Virus record (IMG/VR): IMGVR_UViG_3300002053_000026
Location: 1-53,277 of that record
From: a virus
Length of the DNA stretch: 53,277 nt
Strand: one strand, 5' to 3'
Position numbers and translations under genes: made by a program. Below are positions 7,497 through 16,909 of this stretch, one piece after another. The notes under the pieces were generated by a model, which had not been told where the DNA came from, ran no database searches, and saw only the letters and a list, made by a program, of their open reading frames with translations. Position 1 is the first letter of the stretch; each line of letters starts with the position of its first letter.

Positions 7497-9815
7497 TTAA
7501 AATGTTTCATTATTATAATTGTTGATTAAATCCTGAGCTTTCCATATTTTATCTAGAGCAACAACTCCAAGAAAATCAAATTTAACAGCACCCATTGCTT
7601 CCGCATCACCCATCTCTAATCCGACTATACGACTTTTGTCTTTGGTATTATATGTCAATGGCATAAATTCGATTAATGGACGGCTTGCTATAACAACACC
7701 AGCAGCATGTTTTGATTGTGATTTTTTAGTACCTTCTATTCTTATAGCTTGATCAAATAAAGGTTTATACCATTCATAAGCATTTCCAACCTGTTCAATG
7801 TTGTGAATAGCCCATTGTAGAATTCCATAATCATCATTCTGTTCACCACGCATCTGTTCCAATTCATCTGCTATTGCCGCTTCGTCAGGTATGTATTTGG
7901 TAATTTCATTGCATAAATCATGCGGTGTCATATGCACATCGTCGGAGTTTTTTCCTTCTTTAATAGCCTTTACCTTCATTAAATGTCTAACTGTATCTGG
8001 ATTAGCTCGAAACACCTCTTTTAGTGCAGCTTTTCCTTGTAGACGATCGAAGGTAATCATCTGCGCTACATAATCATCACCCCAACGTTTCTTTAAATAT
8101 GAAATTACTTCTCCACGAAATACAACACCAATGTCTGTATCAATATCGGGTAAGCTGATATGCCCAGGATGGGTCTTTACCCTTTTCGCTGTGTCTAGTT
8201 CATCCCTGCCAGCCAGTGTCATCCCAAGACCATGCGCCAAATGAGAATTGGATGGATTTTTCGTTGGCTTAAGCTTGAGCATATCATATAGATACATCCA
8301 CATGCGAGGATTATTCTCATCGATCCATTTAACTTCCTCTCGCATAGCATCGGTGAATGTCACCCCATATTGCTTTATTCGTCTGGCCAAATATTTGGCT
8401 ATTTCCTTTCGTTCAATATCCACATTTCTAGTGTGTAATAGTTCAAAATTTTCTGACATCCACGACATGAAATCGTATTGCCCAATATCGAAATGTGGAG
8501 GAATATTACGACTCACGTTATAAAATCTTTCGAAATATAATCCATATTCAATTGGATCAATACCAGTGATTCCTGTTAAATAATTTACTAACGAACCAGC
8601 CCCAGAACCCCTTCCTCTACCTCTTGGCCCGTTTTGTTTATCTACAAATCTACAAACATCCCATACAATTAGAAAATAATCTGCTAAACTAGCTTCTTGT
8701 ATAACAATAAGCTCTTTTTGTAATCGCTCCCAATATATTTTCTTTTGTTGCCGATTTAAATGTGCCAATTTTACTTTTGCCTCTTCAATACATAAATAGC
8801 GTAAATATTCATTGGAATCTAGTCCCAGCTTGTTTGATTCATCATTAGTAAATATAGGTAAATATGGACTATGTCCTAATGAAGAATAATTAATTTGTGA
8901 TGCAATATCCAGTGTTATCTGTAATTCAGCTTCAGTAAATCGTTTTCTCATTTCATTATATGATGGAATATAGTAATTATCAGATATCATGAAATCCATT
9001 ACATCGCCAGTTTGTTGTAATCTGCGTTCTTGTTCTTCCCTCGTTGTATGTAAATTGGCGTAAAGCAATAGGCGTTGATCCTCTGCTTCTTCTTTACGAC
9101 AATAATGCGCATCAATAGTTGCTACAGTAGGAACTCCAGTTAATTCGCTTAATTCTCGCAGACATTCAACAACTACCTGCTGGATATCCATCCCTTCGTT
9201 TTGAAGTTCAAGATAGTAATTATTTTTGCCGAATATGGCTAAATGTTTACGAATAATCGCTTGACCAACATCCCTCCAATCGGACCGCAATGTTCTACGT
9301 ACCTTTTCCACACTTGTCCCATGCTGACTGACTATCATGGTTTGACGAAAATCAGTGAATAGATTGGATGGTAATTCACCAGCTATACATGCTGTTAGAA
9401 ATAATAAATTATTCTTTTTCGCAAACGATTTTATACCTTCTAAATGTATACGTGGGCGCCGATAAAAATAATCTGGTCTATTCATTTCCGAAACTAACGA
9501 TATTAAATCTTTTATTCCTTCATCATTCTTAGCTAATATTATCAAATGATATCTTTTATCGTTTTCAGAAGTTTTAATATTTGCATTTAATGGACAAATA
9601 TATGCTTCTATACCTATAATCGGTTTTATTTTTTGTTTTCTGCACTCATCATAAAATGTCTTCATACCGGCAATGTTTCCGTGATCTGTGATACTACATC
9701 CCGGTAAACCCAATTCAATGCAACGACTTACAATATCTTTAGGAGAACATAGTCCATCCAATAATGAATTAAAGCTATGGACGTGAAGAGGTATATATGT
9801 TTTATCACTATGCAT
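7497..9815 (-). CDS. dnaE-like: DnaE-type DNA polymerase III alpha, N-terminal and palm portion only
   Basis: 772 residues. Residues 1-250 are the PHP domain (HVHSFNSLLDG 11-21, TDHGN 43-47, DAHYC 235-239). The palm carries GRGSGAGSLVNY (401-412), PDIDTD (556-561) and KFDFLG (745-750), which hold the three catalytic Asp positions. The family normally runs to about 1,100 residues with fingers, helix-hairpin-helix, OB fold and tau-binding region. Here the protein stops 22 residues after the third Asp with a clean TAA. About 118 residues (434-552) are inserted between the GRGS block and PDIDTD. The missing C-terminal half is not in this window and may be a separate gene. Confidence 0.85.
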   Translation of the reverse strand: MHSDKTYIPLHVHSFNSLLDGLCSPKDIVSRCIELGLPGCSITDHGNIAGMKTFYDECRKQKIKPIIGIEAYICPLNANIKTSENDKRYHLIILAKNDEGIKDLISLVSEMNRPDYFYRRPRIHLEGIKSFAKKNNLLFLTACIAGELPSNLFTDFRQTMIVSQHGTSVEKVRRTLRSDWRDVGQAIIRKHLAIFGKNNYYLELQNEGMDIQQVVVECLRELSELTGVPTVATIDAHYCRKEEAEDQRLLLYANLHTTREEQERRLQQTGDVMDFMISDNYYIPSYNEMRKRFTEAELQITLDIASQINYSSLGHSPYLPIFTNDESNKLGLDSNEYLRYLCIEEAKVKLAHLNRQQKKIYWERLQKELIVIQEASLADYFLIVWDVCRFVDKQNGPRGRGRGSGAGSLVNYLTGITGIDPIEYGLYFERFYNVSRNIPPHFDIGQYDFMSWMSENFELLHTRNVDIERKEIAKYLARRIKQYGVTFTDAMREEVKWIDENNPRMWMYLYDMLKLKPTKNPSNSHLAHGLGMTLAGRDELDTAKRVKTHPGHISLPDIDTDIGVVFRGEVISYLKKRWGDDYVAQMITFDRLQGKAALKEVFRANPDTVRHLMKVKAIKEGKNSDDVHMTPHDLCNEITKYIPDEAAIADELEQMRGEQNDDYGILQWAIHNIEQVGNAYEWYKPLFDQAIRIEGTKKSQSKHAAGVVIASRPLIEFMPLTYNTKDKSRIVGLEMGDAEAMGAVKFDFLGVVALDKIWKAQDLINNYNNETF

Positions 9816-9829
9816 TTAACCAGACCCAA

Positions 9830-10744
9830 CTATTTTTTACACTCACCAATATATTTATTTTTAACATATTCACTACCAAACGTATTTAAATCACTCCATA
9901 TTCGTGAACAAATATCATCGCGATTAAACCCACACATTTTACATGTCCAATGGCGATTACGACATATCAAAGTATCCCCTTTTATTGTAGTAAAAAAACG
10001 ATATAAAGCAGCAATAGTCATAGACAAATTATCATAAGATAAAGCTATTGTAATCGGCCCTCCATTGTTAGCGTAATAAAAAGTAACAAATATATTTTTA
10101 TATTGAGGATAAAGAAAATAAGACGCCAAATGATATAATCTTGATTGTACGTTTTGTGTCAATGATTGTTCATCAACCGGCTGCTGAGTATAAAAATCTT
10201 TTCTATTACCAGTTTTCCAATCAATAATTTCTATTGTTTCAGCATCGATTTCGTGCACAAGATCAATGAAACCACGTACTGTAAACTGATGAGATTTACC
10301 ATTTTCATCGAAACATTTCCATTCATTTCCTGGTATCTCCATGGTAAACCATTTTTCCACATCTATTACATTAATATTATAAGGATTATAAAATTCATCA
10401 GAGAATATAGTTTCTAATGCTACACGACATTTTTTAAAATCTGCTGCTTCCTTAAAATTTCCAGTTTCTTTATCTATTAGTGTGGTTGTTTTGCGCATTT
10501 CTATCTCTGTATGTTTTGCGACTAATGTATCCCACGCACGATTTAATAACCACGATGGATCGATAGTAGTTTTACCTCGTTTCCGCAGTTTTGCCATCCA
10601 TCCTAAAGCTTGATGAACTATGCTACCTTGCAAAGCTGCTTTTCCCGCCTTTAATTCTAAACCAAGAATATAATGTAGAAAATAACAAAACGGACAATTA
10701 TAATATGTATTAATAGCACTTGCGCTACATTTAACTACCTTCAT
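9830..10744 (-). CDS. Cas4/RecB-like PD-(D/E)XK nuclease with Cys cluster (copy 1)
   Basis: 304 residues. GFID (158-161) and IIDWKTG (173-179) are the metal-binding motifs II and III of PD-(D/E)XK nucleases. NCPFCYFLHY near the N-terminus and CKMCGFNRDDIC (268-279) near the C-terminus give the Cys pattern of the iron-sulfur cluster in AddB and Cas4-like proteins. It would process DNA ends in recombination or replication. It lies directly upstream of the polymerase. A second, divergent member lies at 19978-20931. Confidence 0.8.
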   Translation of the reverse strand: MKVVKCSASAINTYYNCPFCYFLHYILGLELKAGKAALQGSIVHQALGWMAKLRKRGKTTIDPSWLLNRAWDTLVAKHTEIEMRKTTTLIDKETGNFKEAADFKKCRVALETIFSDEFYNPYNINVIDVEKWFTMEIPGNEWKCFDENGKSHQFTVRGFIDLVHEIDAETIEIIDWKTGNRKDFYTQQPVDEQSLTQNVQSRLYHLASYFLYPQYKNIFVTFYYANNGGPITIALSYDNLSMTIAALYRFFTTIKGDTLICRNRHWTCKMCGFNRDDICSRIWSDLNTFGSEYVKNKYIGECKK

Positions 10745-10755
10745 TGTATTAGCTC

Positions 10756-11406
10756 CTAGAAGCTTATTTTCTCATCGCATATCAATTGTTTTTGATGACT
10801 TTTCTGTTCCTCAAGTCTAGGAGTAATATCATCCAAATCAGTTCTGCCAATAATACTAAAATGAAGAATACAGGCTGCGTTAAAAAATACTGCGCTTAAG
10901 TGATCTTCGTCATCCTGATCCTGCGTGACAGCAAAAATATGTCGCATAAGACTGGCGTAAAATACGCTAAACGGCATTCCTTTTGACCAGTTCCATGGAT
11001 CATACTTCTTAGCCCCATTACCATAATGATTAGCGATTCTTAAATAAGTTTTTTGAGAAATTAATTGAATTCTTGGATAAATAGAGTCATCGGTAACAAG
11101 TATGTTATCATCTTCTTGTAAGTTTATACATTTAAGTATTATCCAAATAATCTCAAGTAATAGTTGATCATTCGGTCGGTGTCCCCACAAGAAACCAAGA
11201 GACCATAATCTTGCTTTTGTTTGACCATCAATAGCTTTATATCTTGGTTCTGAATAATTGACTTGTTCATGTGAATCAAGTATTTTGAACAGTACTGTTG
11301 TGGGAATTAAATCGAATCTGGGCTTATTGTAATCAATATCTCTTTTAGCTCCAGTATTAAAATCTCTTCGTTTACCAGAATCTTTGATCTCAAATTGATT
11401 CACCAT
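10756..11406 (-). CDS. dATP/dGTP diphosphohydrolase-like (DUF5664-type, MazG-related) protein
   Basis: About 216 residues. FNTGAKRDIDYNKPRFDLIP followed much later by ANHYGNGAKKYDPWNWSKGM and DDEDHLSAVFFNAACILHF matches phage all-alpha NTP pyrophosphohydrolases of the DUF5664 type, where the acidic helix binds magnesium and the substrate is a purine dNTP. About 85 residues (45-130) are inserted between the two conserved blocks. ATG 11406 is favoured by an AAAGAA site; 11424 is possible. It overlaps the primase gene and sits among nucleotide and replication genes. Confidence 0.65.
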   Translation of the reverse strand: MVNQFEIKDSGKRRDFNTGAKRDIDYNKPRFDLIPTTVLFKILDSHEQVNYSEPRYKAIDGQTKARLWSLGFLWGHRPNDQLLLEIIWIILKCINLQEDDNILVTDDSIYPRIQLISQKTYLRIANHYGNGAKKYDPWNWSKGMPFSVFYASLMRHIFAVTQDQDDEDHLSAVFFNAACILHFSIIGRTDLDDITPRLEEQKSHQKQLICDEKISF

Positions 11407-12562
11407 TTTCTTTATTGGCTCCATATTCGTCAGACAACATTTTTTCTCTTGACACCTTTTTTAATATAGGATATATTTTGTTGGCTAAATCTTCGCCCAA
11501 CATCTCACCAACATCATTGGTTGCGTCTGGCGTAATACAAAAAATTCTGAAATATTGTATTAAATTGCGTTCTAGTTTTTCCATAGTTCTTTTGCCAGCC
11601 TCATCATTATCAAACGTACAAATTATTGTTAATGCCCCAGCATTCTGAAGCATAAGCCTCTGATGTCTGGACATATTTAATCCCAATAAGGCTATACTGT
11701 TGCGTATACCGATCATTTCATATGCCCATACATCCCCTGGTCCTTCACATAAAATTACTGTACCTGTTTTTCTGATAAACGGTTTAGCATACCAAATATT
11801 GTATAGGCATAGTTCACTATGAAAATTGCGTGAATGCTTCCATTTGGTGTAGATGCTTTTATATTTTGGTTCTGGACATTGTATTCTTTGTGGATGATGA
11901 TGCATTCCACATTTATTACATTTTTCATAAATACTACGACCAGACCAACCAACAACGTATTTTCCTGTTTCGTCTAGAATAGGAAAAAATGCTCTTTGAT
12001 ACATTGGTTTGCCCTTAGTATTACAGAATGATATATGATATCGATTAATGATCTCTTGTACAATACCTCGTTTTGGATAATAAATCTGGTCTGATTTCAA
12101 GTATGGAATAAATGTTGCAAGTGGTGTTCTATTTTTCTGTGTCGTAAATTGTTTCTTTCGATGTTGTTTTATTATTTTAGCTATTTCCATATCCTGAATT
12201 GTAGTTTCGTCAATATCATATTGTTTAAAGCCCAATATCTTGGCTATAAAATTAACAGTTTGTTGAAAATTCCATTTTCGCTTTGTCCTATGACTCATAG
12301 TACCACGAACTAATCCAAAAATACTATTGGATGGACCTGTAATAGGATTGCAATGACATCCTCTTGTTTTGCATTGCCAGTGATTGGAACGGATTGCCCA
12401 GAACATTGCTCTTGTATTATCTCCACCATGGACTGAACAAGCAGACTGTAAATAATCGCATCGCTCAGTGTATTCAATATTTAACGCATCAAAAATTTCT
12501 GCAACACGTTCACATGCACGATTTTGAATAAATGAAATTTCCTGTGCGCTAAATTGTTTCAT
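11390..12562 (-). CDS. dnaG-like: DnaG-type DNA primase
   Basis: 391 residues. An N-terminal zinc knuckle is formed by C42, H45, C64 and C69. The TOPRIM domain shows CEGPGDV (272-278) with the catalytic Glu and FDNDEAG (317-323) with the metal-binding acids. A second Cys/His patch (C215, C218, H221-223, C229) precedes the TOPRIM and is unusual. It makes RNA primers for lagging-strand synthesis with the DnaB-type helicase encoded immediately upstream, whose last 14 nt it overlaps. The family is clear although it is shorter than bacterial DnaG and lacks an obvious helicase-binding C-terminus. Confidence 0.85.
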   Translation of the reverse strand: MKQFSAQEISFIQNRACERVAEIFDALNIEYTERCDYLQSACSVHGGDNTRAMFWAIRSNHWQCKTRGCHCNPITGPSNSIFGLVRGTMSHRTKRKWNFQQTVNFIAKILGFKQYDIDETTIQDMEIAKIIKQHRKKQFTTQKNRTPLATFIPYLKSDQIYYPKRGIVQEIINRYHISFCNTKGKPMYQRAFFPILDETGKYVVGWSGRSIYEKCNKCGMHHHPQRIQCPEPKYKSIYTKWKHSRNFHSELCLYNIWYAKPFIRKTGTVILCEGPGDVWAYEMIGIRNSIALLGLNMSRHQRLMLQNAGALTIICTFDNDEAGKRTMEKLERNLIQYFRIFCITPDATNDVGEMLGEDLANKIYPILKKVSREKMLSDEYGANKENGESI

Positions 12563-13988
12563 GACTACAATTCTCAAAAATAGATTGAGCAATGACCGAA
12601 AATGGTTTTCCTTCTGATAATTTCGCTATTCGCAAATTATCAATTATATTAATATATTCACCATTTTCCATGCCTGGACCAAAACGTGTGTCAGTTACTA
12701 CCAATTTTTTAGTACCGTTAGATGGTGGATCTTCGTTAAGTTCAGTTTGTATTTTCTTTTTCAAAATTGTAAAATTTGAACAGAGCCATCCAATTCTATC
12801 TGATCCAGATATTACATCAGCACCTTCTTTTTCTATACCGTCACGATTTAATTGAACAGTGGCTAAGATTGGTAACTTAAATTTAACAGCAAAATTATGT
12901 AACGTTGTCGTTAAAAATCCCAATAGTTGATATTCTTGTAAATTTTTCTTAAATCCACTGTCGTCCATTAATTTGATATAATCATAAATTATTAAACACG
13001 GTTTAGCCGTACCACTATCAGTGAACCCAACCCTTTTAGATAGCCATCGTCTAGCTATTGACATAATTGCATGTGGTGCTAAGCCCGCTATGGAAAAATG
13101 ATCAATCAGCAATTTTTCAACATGCTTTTGACAACTCCAAATTGCTTCTGATTCATGTGAATTATGAATAAATTTGCCAGTTTCTATATGTTCCAATTCT
13201 ACACCAGACACCAAGGAAGTGAGGCGATGTAATTGTAAATCATTTGTAAGTTCGGTATCTAAATATAATACTGGAATATTATTTTCAGCCATGTTGCGGG
13301 CAATGTTCAAACAAAGAAAGCTCTTTCCAACTTTTTGTCTAGCGCCAACCACATTAACTGTAGCTGGTCTGAAACCACCACCAATGGCTATATCCCATGA
13401 CGGAAATCCGGTCGGCAGGCCAACGATATCTTTTGGTGTAGATGCAACTGCTGTCATTGCTGTTTTGAATTTTTGTCCTAGAGATATTATATTGGCATCA
13501 TGCGCCATTATTCGACCAGTAAATTCAAAAATGGGTTCTTCTATTTGGCTTATGATAGAATCAACATCTTCTGCTCCAGTAATATTTGTAAGATTCTTTT
13601 GTACAGCTTTAGCAGCAAACCATCCTTTGCGAGCCAAAGATAATTTATACACAGTGCTTACCAATAGGCGCACATTATCTTTAGATAATCCTACTTCATC
13701 AATAATAGATGTTAAGTATTCAGAATATTTGCCACCGTTAGCAAAATTGGTATGCCCAAGAACTTTAGCAGCAGTTTGTATACTTGGGATATCGAATGTT
13801 TTAGCATCATTATTGTGAACCAGATGAGATAGTATGCTAAACATTTCCTGATTGCATTGCCAGTAAAAATCGGTTGTGTTTAATATATCTTCTACTTCGA
13901 AAAAGCAATCAACACCATGGCTGGTAATACCAGCCAAAATGGCTCGTTCTATACCCGAATCTTGTAATATGGCATTTGGTTTGTTCAC
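12549..13988 (-). CDS. dnaB-like: DnaB-type replicative helicase
   Basis: 479 residues from a GTG at 13988, behind AAGGA, overlapping the upstream TGA (GTGA). The N-terminal helical domain is followed by a RecA-fold ATPase with Walker A GARQKVGKS (215-223), LYLDTEL (241-247), Walker B LIIYDYIKL (332-340) and a TVQLNRDG sensor region, in the order of DnaB. It unwinds DNA as a hexameric ring at the fork. It precedes the primase, the usual pairing. Nothing suggests an intein or truncation. Confidence 0.87.
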   Translation of the reverse strand: MNKPNAILQDSGIERAILAGITSHGVDCFFEVEDILNTTDFYWQCNQEMFSILSHLVHNNDAKTFDIPSIQTAAKVLGHTNFANGGKYSEYLTSIIDEVGLSKDNVRLLVSTVYKLSLARKGWFAAKAVQKNLTNITGAEDVDSIISQIEEPIFEFTGRIMAHDANIISLGQKFKTAMTAVASTPKDIVGLPTGFPSWDIAIGGGFRPATVNVVGARQKVGKSFLCLNIARNMAENNIPVLYLDTELTNDLQLHRLTSLVSGVELEHIETGKFIHNSHESEAIWSCQKHVEKLLIDHFSIAGLAPHAIMSIARRWLSKRVGFTDSGTAKPCLIIYDYIKLMDDSGFKKNLQEYQLLGFLTTTLHNFAVKFKLPILATVQLNRDGIEKEGADVISGSDRIGWLCSNFTILKKKIQTELNEDPPSNGTKKLVVTDTRFGPGMENGEYINIIDNLRIAKLSEGKPFSVIAQSIFENCSHETI

Positions 13989-14536
13989 CGAACGAATCTA
14001 TCCTTTTTATCATTCAGACATTTACGACACTTTTGACCCATTTTACCATTAGGACGTTCTGATTCAAATTTTTCTCCACATTCATTGCACTCAACTTTGT
14101 ATGTTCTTATTGGAGGCCTATTGAGTTTAGTTTTGTTTTCTTGAGCCTTGGCCGCTTTGACTTTGTTTGATCTTATCTCGTCTGGATTCGGGTCATTAGT
14201 AATTAATCTTATTCCGCCTACTTCTTTTTGTATCGATGTCCTATCGTTATCGTCCAGTTGTAGTGAAGTATCTTCCCATTCTGTTGTAGTGGATGACTTC
14301 TTTTTATTATTTCTTTTATGACAACCACTCTTTTTCTTTATTGGTCTTGATTTTACTTTATAATCTTGCGGCAAAATATTGTGTATTATAATAGCTATTT
14401 CACGCAAAGCTTCATGTGTTTTGGTAATTGTCATTGGTAAGGGCAAAACTTTATTGGTTAATTGTTTATAGCCCTCACAAACAAATTTCCAATTACCGTC
14501 AACTATGCCTTGTTCTATATATTCTAGTGGGCTCAT
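13985..14536 (-). CDS. Unknown protein with C-terminal zinc ribbon
   Basis: 183 residues. The N-terminus (SPLEYIEQGIVDGNWKFVCE) is a compact helical segment also seen in other phage hypothetical proteins. The middle is low complexity and lysine-rich. The C-terminus carries VECNECG and QKCRKC, a four-Cys zinc ribbon. ATG at 14536 follows AAGGAAA. Its place directly before the helicase suggests a nucleic-acid-binding accessory of the replisome, but that is inference only. Confidence 0.65.
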   Translation of the reverse strand: MSPLEYIEQGIVDGNWKFVCEGYKQLTNKVLPLPMTITKTHEALREIAIIIHNILPQDYKVKSRPIKKKSGCHKRNNKKKSSTTTEWEDTSLQLDDNDRTSIQKEVGGIRLITNDPNPDEIRSNKVKAAKAQENKTKLNRPPIRTYKVECNECGEKFESERPNGKMGQKCRKCLNDKKDRFVR

Positions 14537-14539
14537 TGA

Positions 14540-14953
14540 TTATTTCCTTTCGTTATATCTAGCCCTAATTAAATTATTAATACTTTGTCCTATCAATTCT
14601 ATTCGGCGAGCTAAATATTGTATACGTTCTAATCTTAATTCTGCTTCTCTTGTCCATTGAACTAGTTTTGGTCTATCATCACCAGCGAGGCGACCAACAA
14701 TTTGTTTTGACCATTTCAAAAATGTTTGACATTCATTGGCTTTTTGTTGTAGGAAAAATGAATATTTAGTCAACACGATAGTATCTTCGGCTAATTGTAC
14801 AGATGATCGTTGTCTTAATTTTTCTAATGTTAAACTAATAATTACTTCAATTTCTGAATTTGGCGGTTGATACTGTGGCAAGCCTAGAGTCTGCATCCAC
14901 TGTTTTAGTTGTGATTTATAAGTTATTATCTCCTGTTTTAAATCACTCATCAT
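14540..14953 (-). CDS. Unknown helical protein
   Basis: 137 residues, almost entirely predicted helix, with many Leu, Gln and Arg and no Cys pair or catalytic motif. It starts at an ATGATG overlapping the upstream stop by 11 nt, so it is probably translationally coupled to the nuclease-like gene before it. It ends 3 nt before the start of the zinc-ribbon gene. No family is recognised. Position within the replication block suggests an accessory role. Confidence 0.6.
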   Translation of the reverse strand: MMSDLKQEIITYKSQLKQWMQTLGLPQYQPPNSEIEVIISLTLEKLRQRSSVQLAEDTIVLTKYSFFLQQKANECQTFLKWSKQIVGRLAGDDRPKLVQWTREAELRLERIQYLARRIELIGQSINNLIRARYNERK

Positions 14954-15302
14954 ATATTTCGATCAATCGGAAGTCATTTAACTTACACCAATCTCGCTTT
15001 ATTTGATCTATTTTTTGCTGCTTATGAAATTCTTTTTTGGTTTTATGAAAATACCGTATATGTTCATTATGTTGACGGCCATGGCACTCTATAACCAAAT
15101 TTAACGATGGAATAAAAAAATCCAAAATAAAACCATCATTAGGTATTATTATTTCTGTAAAAACAGTATAATGAGGATATTGATGAAGCAATTGTTGCCC
15201 TATATTATGTTGAAATTTTGATTTAGATTTTATTTCGATATTAAATATCTTATTTTTTAACCTTAGTCGTGCGATTCCACCATTGAGTAATTTCACTTCC
15301 AT
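14943..15302 (-). CDS. DUF559/VSR-like PD-(D/E)XK endonuclease
   Basis: About 119 residues from ATG 15302. ILDFFIPSLNLVIECHGRQH followed by a D-x-x-K-R segment (KIDQIKRDWCKLNDFRLIEI) reproduces the Vsr/DUF559 pattern, where Asp, Glu and the following residue bind magnesium. These small nucleases nick DNA or act as homing or mismatch endonucleases. A TTG at 15314 is an alternative start. It lies between dCMP deaminase and a helical protein in the replication operon; its target is unknown. Confidence 0.62.
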   Translation of the reverse strand: MEVKLLNGGIARLRLKNKIFNIEIKSKSKFQHNIGQQLLHQYPHYTVFTEIIIPNDGFILDFFIPSLNLVIECHGRQHNEHIRYFHKTKKEFHKQQKIDQIKRDWCKLNDFRLIEIYDE

Positions 15303-15303
15303 A

Positions 15304-15858
15304 TTATACTTCAATATCCATATTATTCAATCTAGTCATAATACCAATAGTCCCATCAAATAACGCACATTTAATGCCAGCTTCACATGTCATTTTCAGT
15401 CCATGTCTAATTGACTCTGTCCATACTGTGTGTGTTGACGCAATAGCCATAAGTTGGGCATGACCAACAATTTTATTAATACCAGCTTGAATAATAGCTT
15501 TTGCGCATTCAGAACAAGTCAAAAAGGGACAATACAGAACGGAATTATTAGTACTTTTTCCAAGTCGTGCGGCGTTAAGTATGGTTTCGTTTTCTGCATG
15601 TATTATTGTGGCATACTTTATGAACTTATTATTAAGACGCGGTTGTGTTTCTGCTATACCGTTCGGAAATTTATTTGTCCCATATACAATAATCTTATTG
15701 TCAGACCCAACCAATACGGCACCATTTTTTGTACTTGGATCTGGACTGGTAGAATTTCCGTATCCATACGCCAGTTTAAGAAAATGTTTATCATTACTAC
15801 AATGGGTTACCACAAATGGTATGGACAACCAACTTAATTGTTCTAATATATTAGTCAT
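15304..15858 (-). CDS. dCMP deaminase-like zinc deaminase
   Basis: 184 residues from ATG 15858 behind GGAG. HAE at 87-89 supplies the zinc His and catalytic Glu, and CPFLTCSEC (110-118) supplies the two zinc Cys residues. The order and spacing fit phage deoxycytidylate deaminases, which convert dCMP to dUMP for thymidylate synthesis. That agrees with the flavin-dependent thymidylate synthase at 29068-29892. The unusual insert before the Cys pair (KSTNNSVLYC) is short. It follows RecA with a 4-nt gap. Confidence 0.78.
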   Translation of the reverse strand: MTNILEQLSWLSIPFVVTHCSNDKHFLKLAYGYGNSTSPDPSTKNGAVLVGSDNKIIVYGTNKFPNGIAETQPRLNNKFIKYATIIHAENETILNAARLGKSTNNSVLYCPFLTCSECAKAIIQAGINKIVGHAQLMAIASTHTVWTESIRHGLKMTCEAGIKCALFDGTIGIMTRLNNMDIEV

Positions 15859-15862
15859 TGTC

Positions 15863-16909
15863 TTACTCCAGTATTTTGGGAAATATGATATCTCTGATCC
15901 TATTTTCAAGTTTATTTAGATTATCTGGATTAGCTTTTAAAGCATTGTATAATCTAGTTAGTCCTTGAAACTTTTCAACGCCATCGTCAGGGTGTTCAAA
16001 CATCGGAATTGAATACCATGCACCAGCCTTTTCAATTAGTCCCAAATTTTCTGCTGTAGTTATGATGTCCCTTATAATATCAATTCCAACACCATATCTC
16101 AACGGCAAGATACATGGCAAAAATGGTCTTCCCATTGCCGATGATTGTATGGTAATATGTATATCGTGACCATCTGGGGCGTTAGTTTCTAGATTACGTT
16201 CCCATTGTTGAATCCAATTAATTTTCAACCAAATAGAACATGCATATTGAATAGCTACTCCACCTTTTTCTATGTATTTAGGACCACGAGGTTCTCGATT
16301 GCTCATTAATTGAGATATAAAAATTAATATTACATTTTGGGTATCTATTATTTGTTGAGCCCGTCGAAAAAATGCCGACAATAATTTTGCTGGGCCTGCC
16401 ATATCTTTGTTAGACCCTATTTGGTCTTCTTGTTCTGTCATAGTTGAGAGCGCCGCAATACTATCAACAACAATCACAGCTTTCTTTTGTGTTTTGACAA
16501 TATGTTCAATTATATTCAAATAATCTTCTGCTGTTAATGGTTTATCCATTTGATGGGGAATCACCTTAAGTTTTGTTGTATCGAGCCCCTTTATGGTTGC
16601 TAATAATGATGGCGTACATCTTCTTTCAATGTTAATATAGAAAGTTGGACGACCAACCATTTGGGCACTACGAATTAAATCTAGACACAGTGTAGTTTTG
16701 CCGCTTTTCGCTTTACCAGTAATCAAGCATATGGTTCCGTCTGGAATACCCCCACTTAGAGCTATATCAAGCGATAATGGAGTATGTAAAATATCCTTTT
16801 TGGTTGGTGCTAAAGCGTCGGCAGCGGTAGCTATTATACCATCGCCGTGCATTCTAATAAGGAACGCATCTAATGACTCTTTATCGATATTTAATCTTTT
16901 CTTAGCCAT
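15863..16909 (-). CDS. recA-like: RecA-type recombinase
   Basis: 348 residues. Walker A GKAKSGKTT (65-73), Walker B VIVVDSIAAL (145-154), FISQLMSN in the loop L2 region and a YNIERRC-like strand at 91-97 with the catalytic Glu mark the RecA core ATPase. The length matches bacterial RecA, but the C-terminal part is divergent. It catalyses strand exchange on single-stranded DNA for recombination-dependent replication. Its start overlaps the preceding gene by 8 nt. It is clearly a phage RecA rather than UvsX of the T4 type by motif spelling, though that distinction is by eye. Confidence 0.83.
   Translation of the reverse strand: MAKKRLNIDKESLDAFLIRMHGDGIIATAADALAPTKKDILHTPLSLDIALSGGIPDGTICLITGKAKSGKTTLCLDLIRSAQMVGRPTFYINIERRCTPSLLATIKGLDTTKLKVIPHQMDKPLTAEDYLNIIEHIVKTQKKAVIVVDSIAALSTMTEQEDQIGSNKDMAGPAKLLSAFFRRAQQIIDTQNVILIFISQLMSNREPRGPKYIEKGGVAIQYACSIWLKINWIQQWERNLETNAPDGHDIHITIQSSAMGRPFLPCILPLRYGVGIDIIRDIITTAENLGLIEKAGAWYSIPMFEHPDDGVEKFQGLTRLYNALKANPDNLNKLENRIRDIIFPKILE

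Noticed and set aside
7497-9815. DnaE split intein as in cyanobacteria
   Set aside because: No intein N-terminal sequence follows KFDFLG or the final residues, and the break position does not match the cyanobacterial one.
10756-11406. Diaminopurine (Z) genome pathway
   Set aside because: Only a dATP/dGTP diphosphohydrolase-like gene is seen; PurZ- and DatZ-like genes are absent, so this cannot be claimed.
13174-13818. 214-codon plus-strand frame inside the helicase gene
   Set aside because: Fully antisense to the DnaB-type gene, with no recognisable protein sequence; a shadow ORF.
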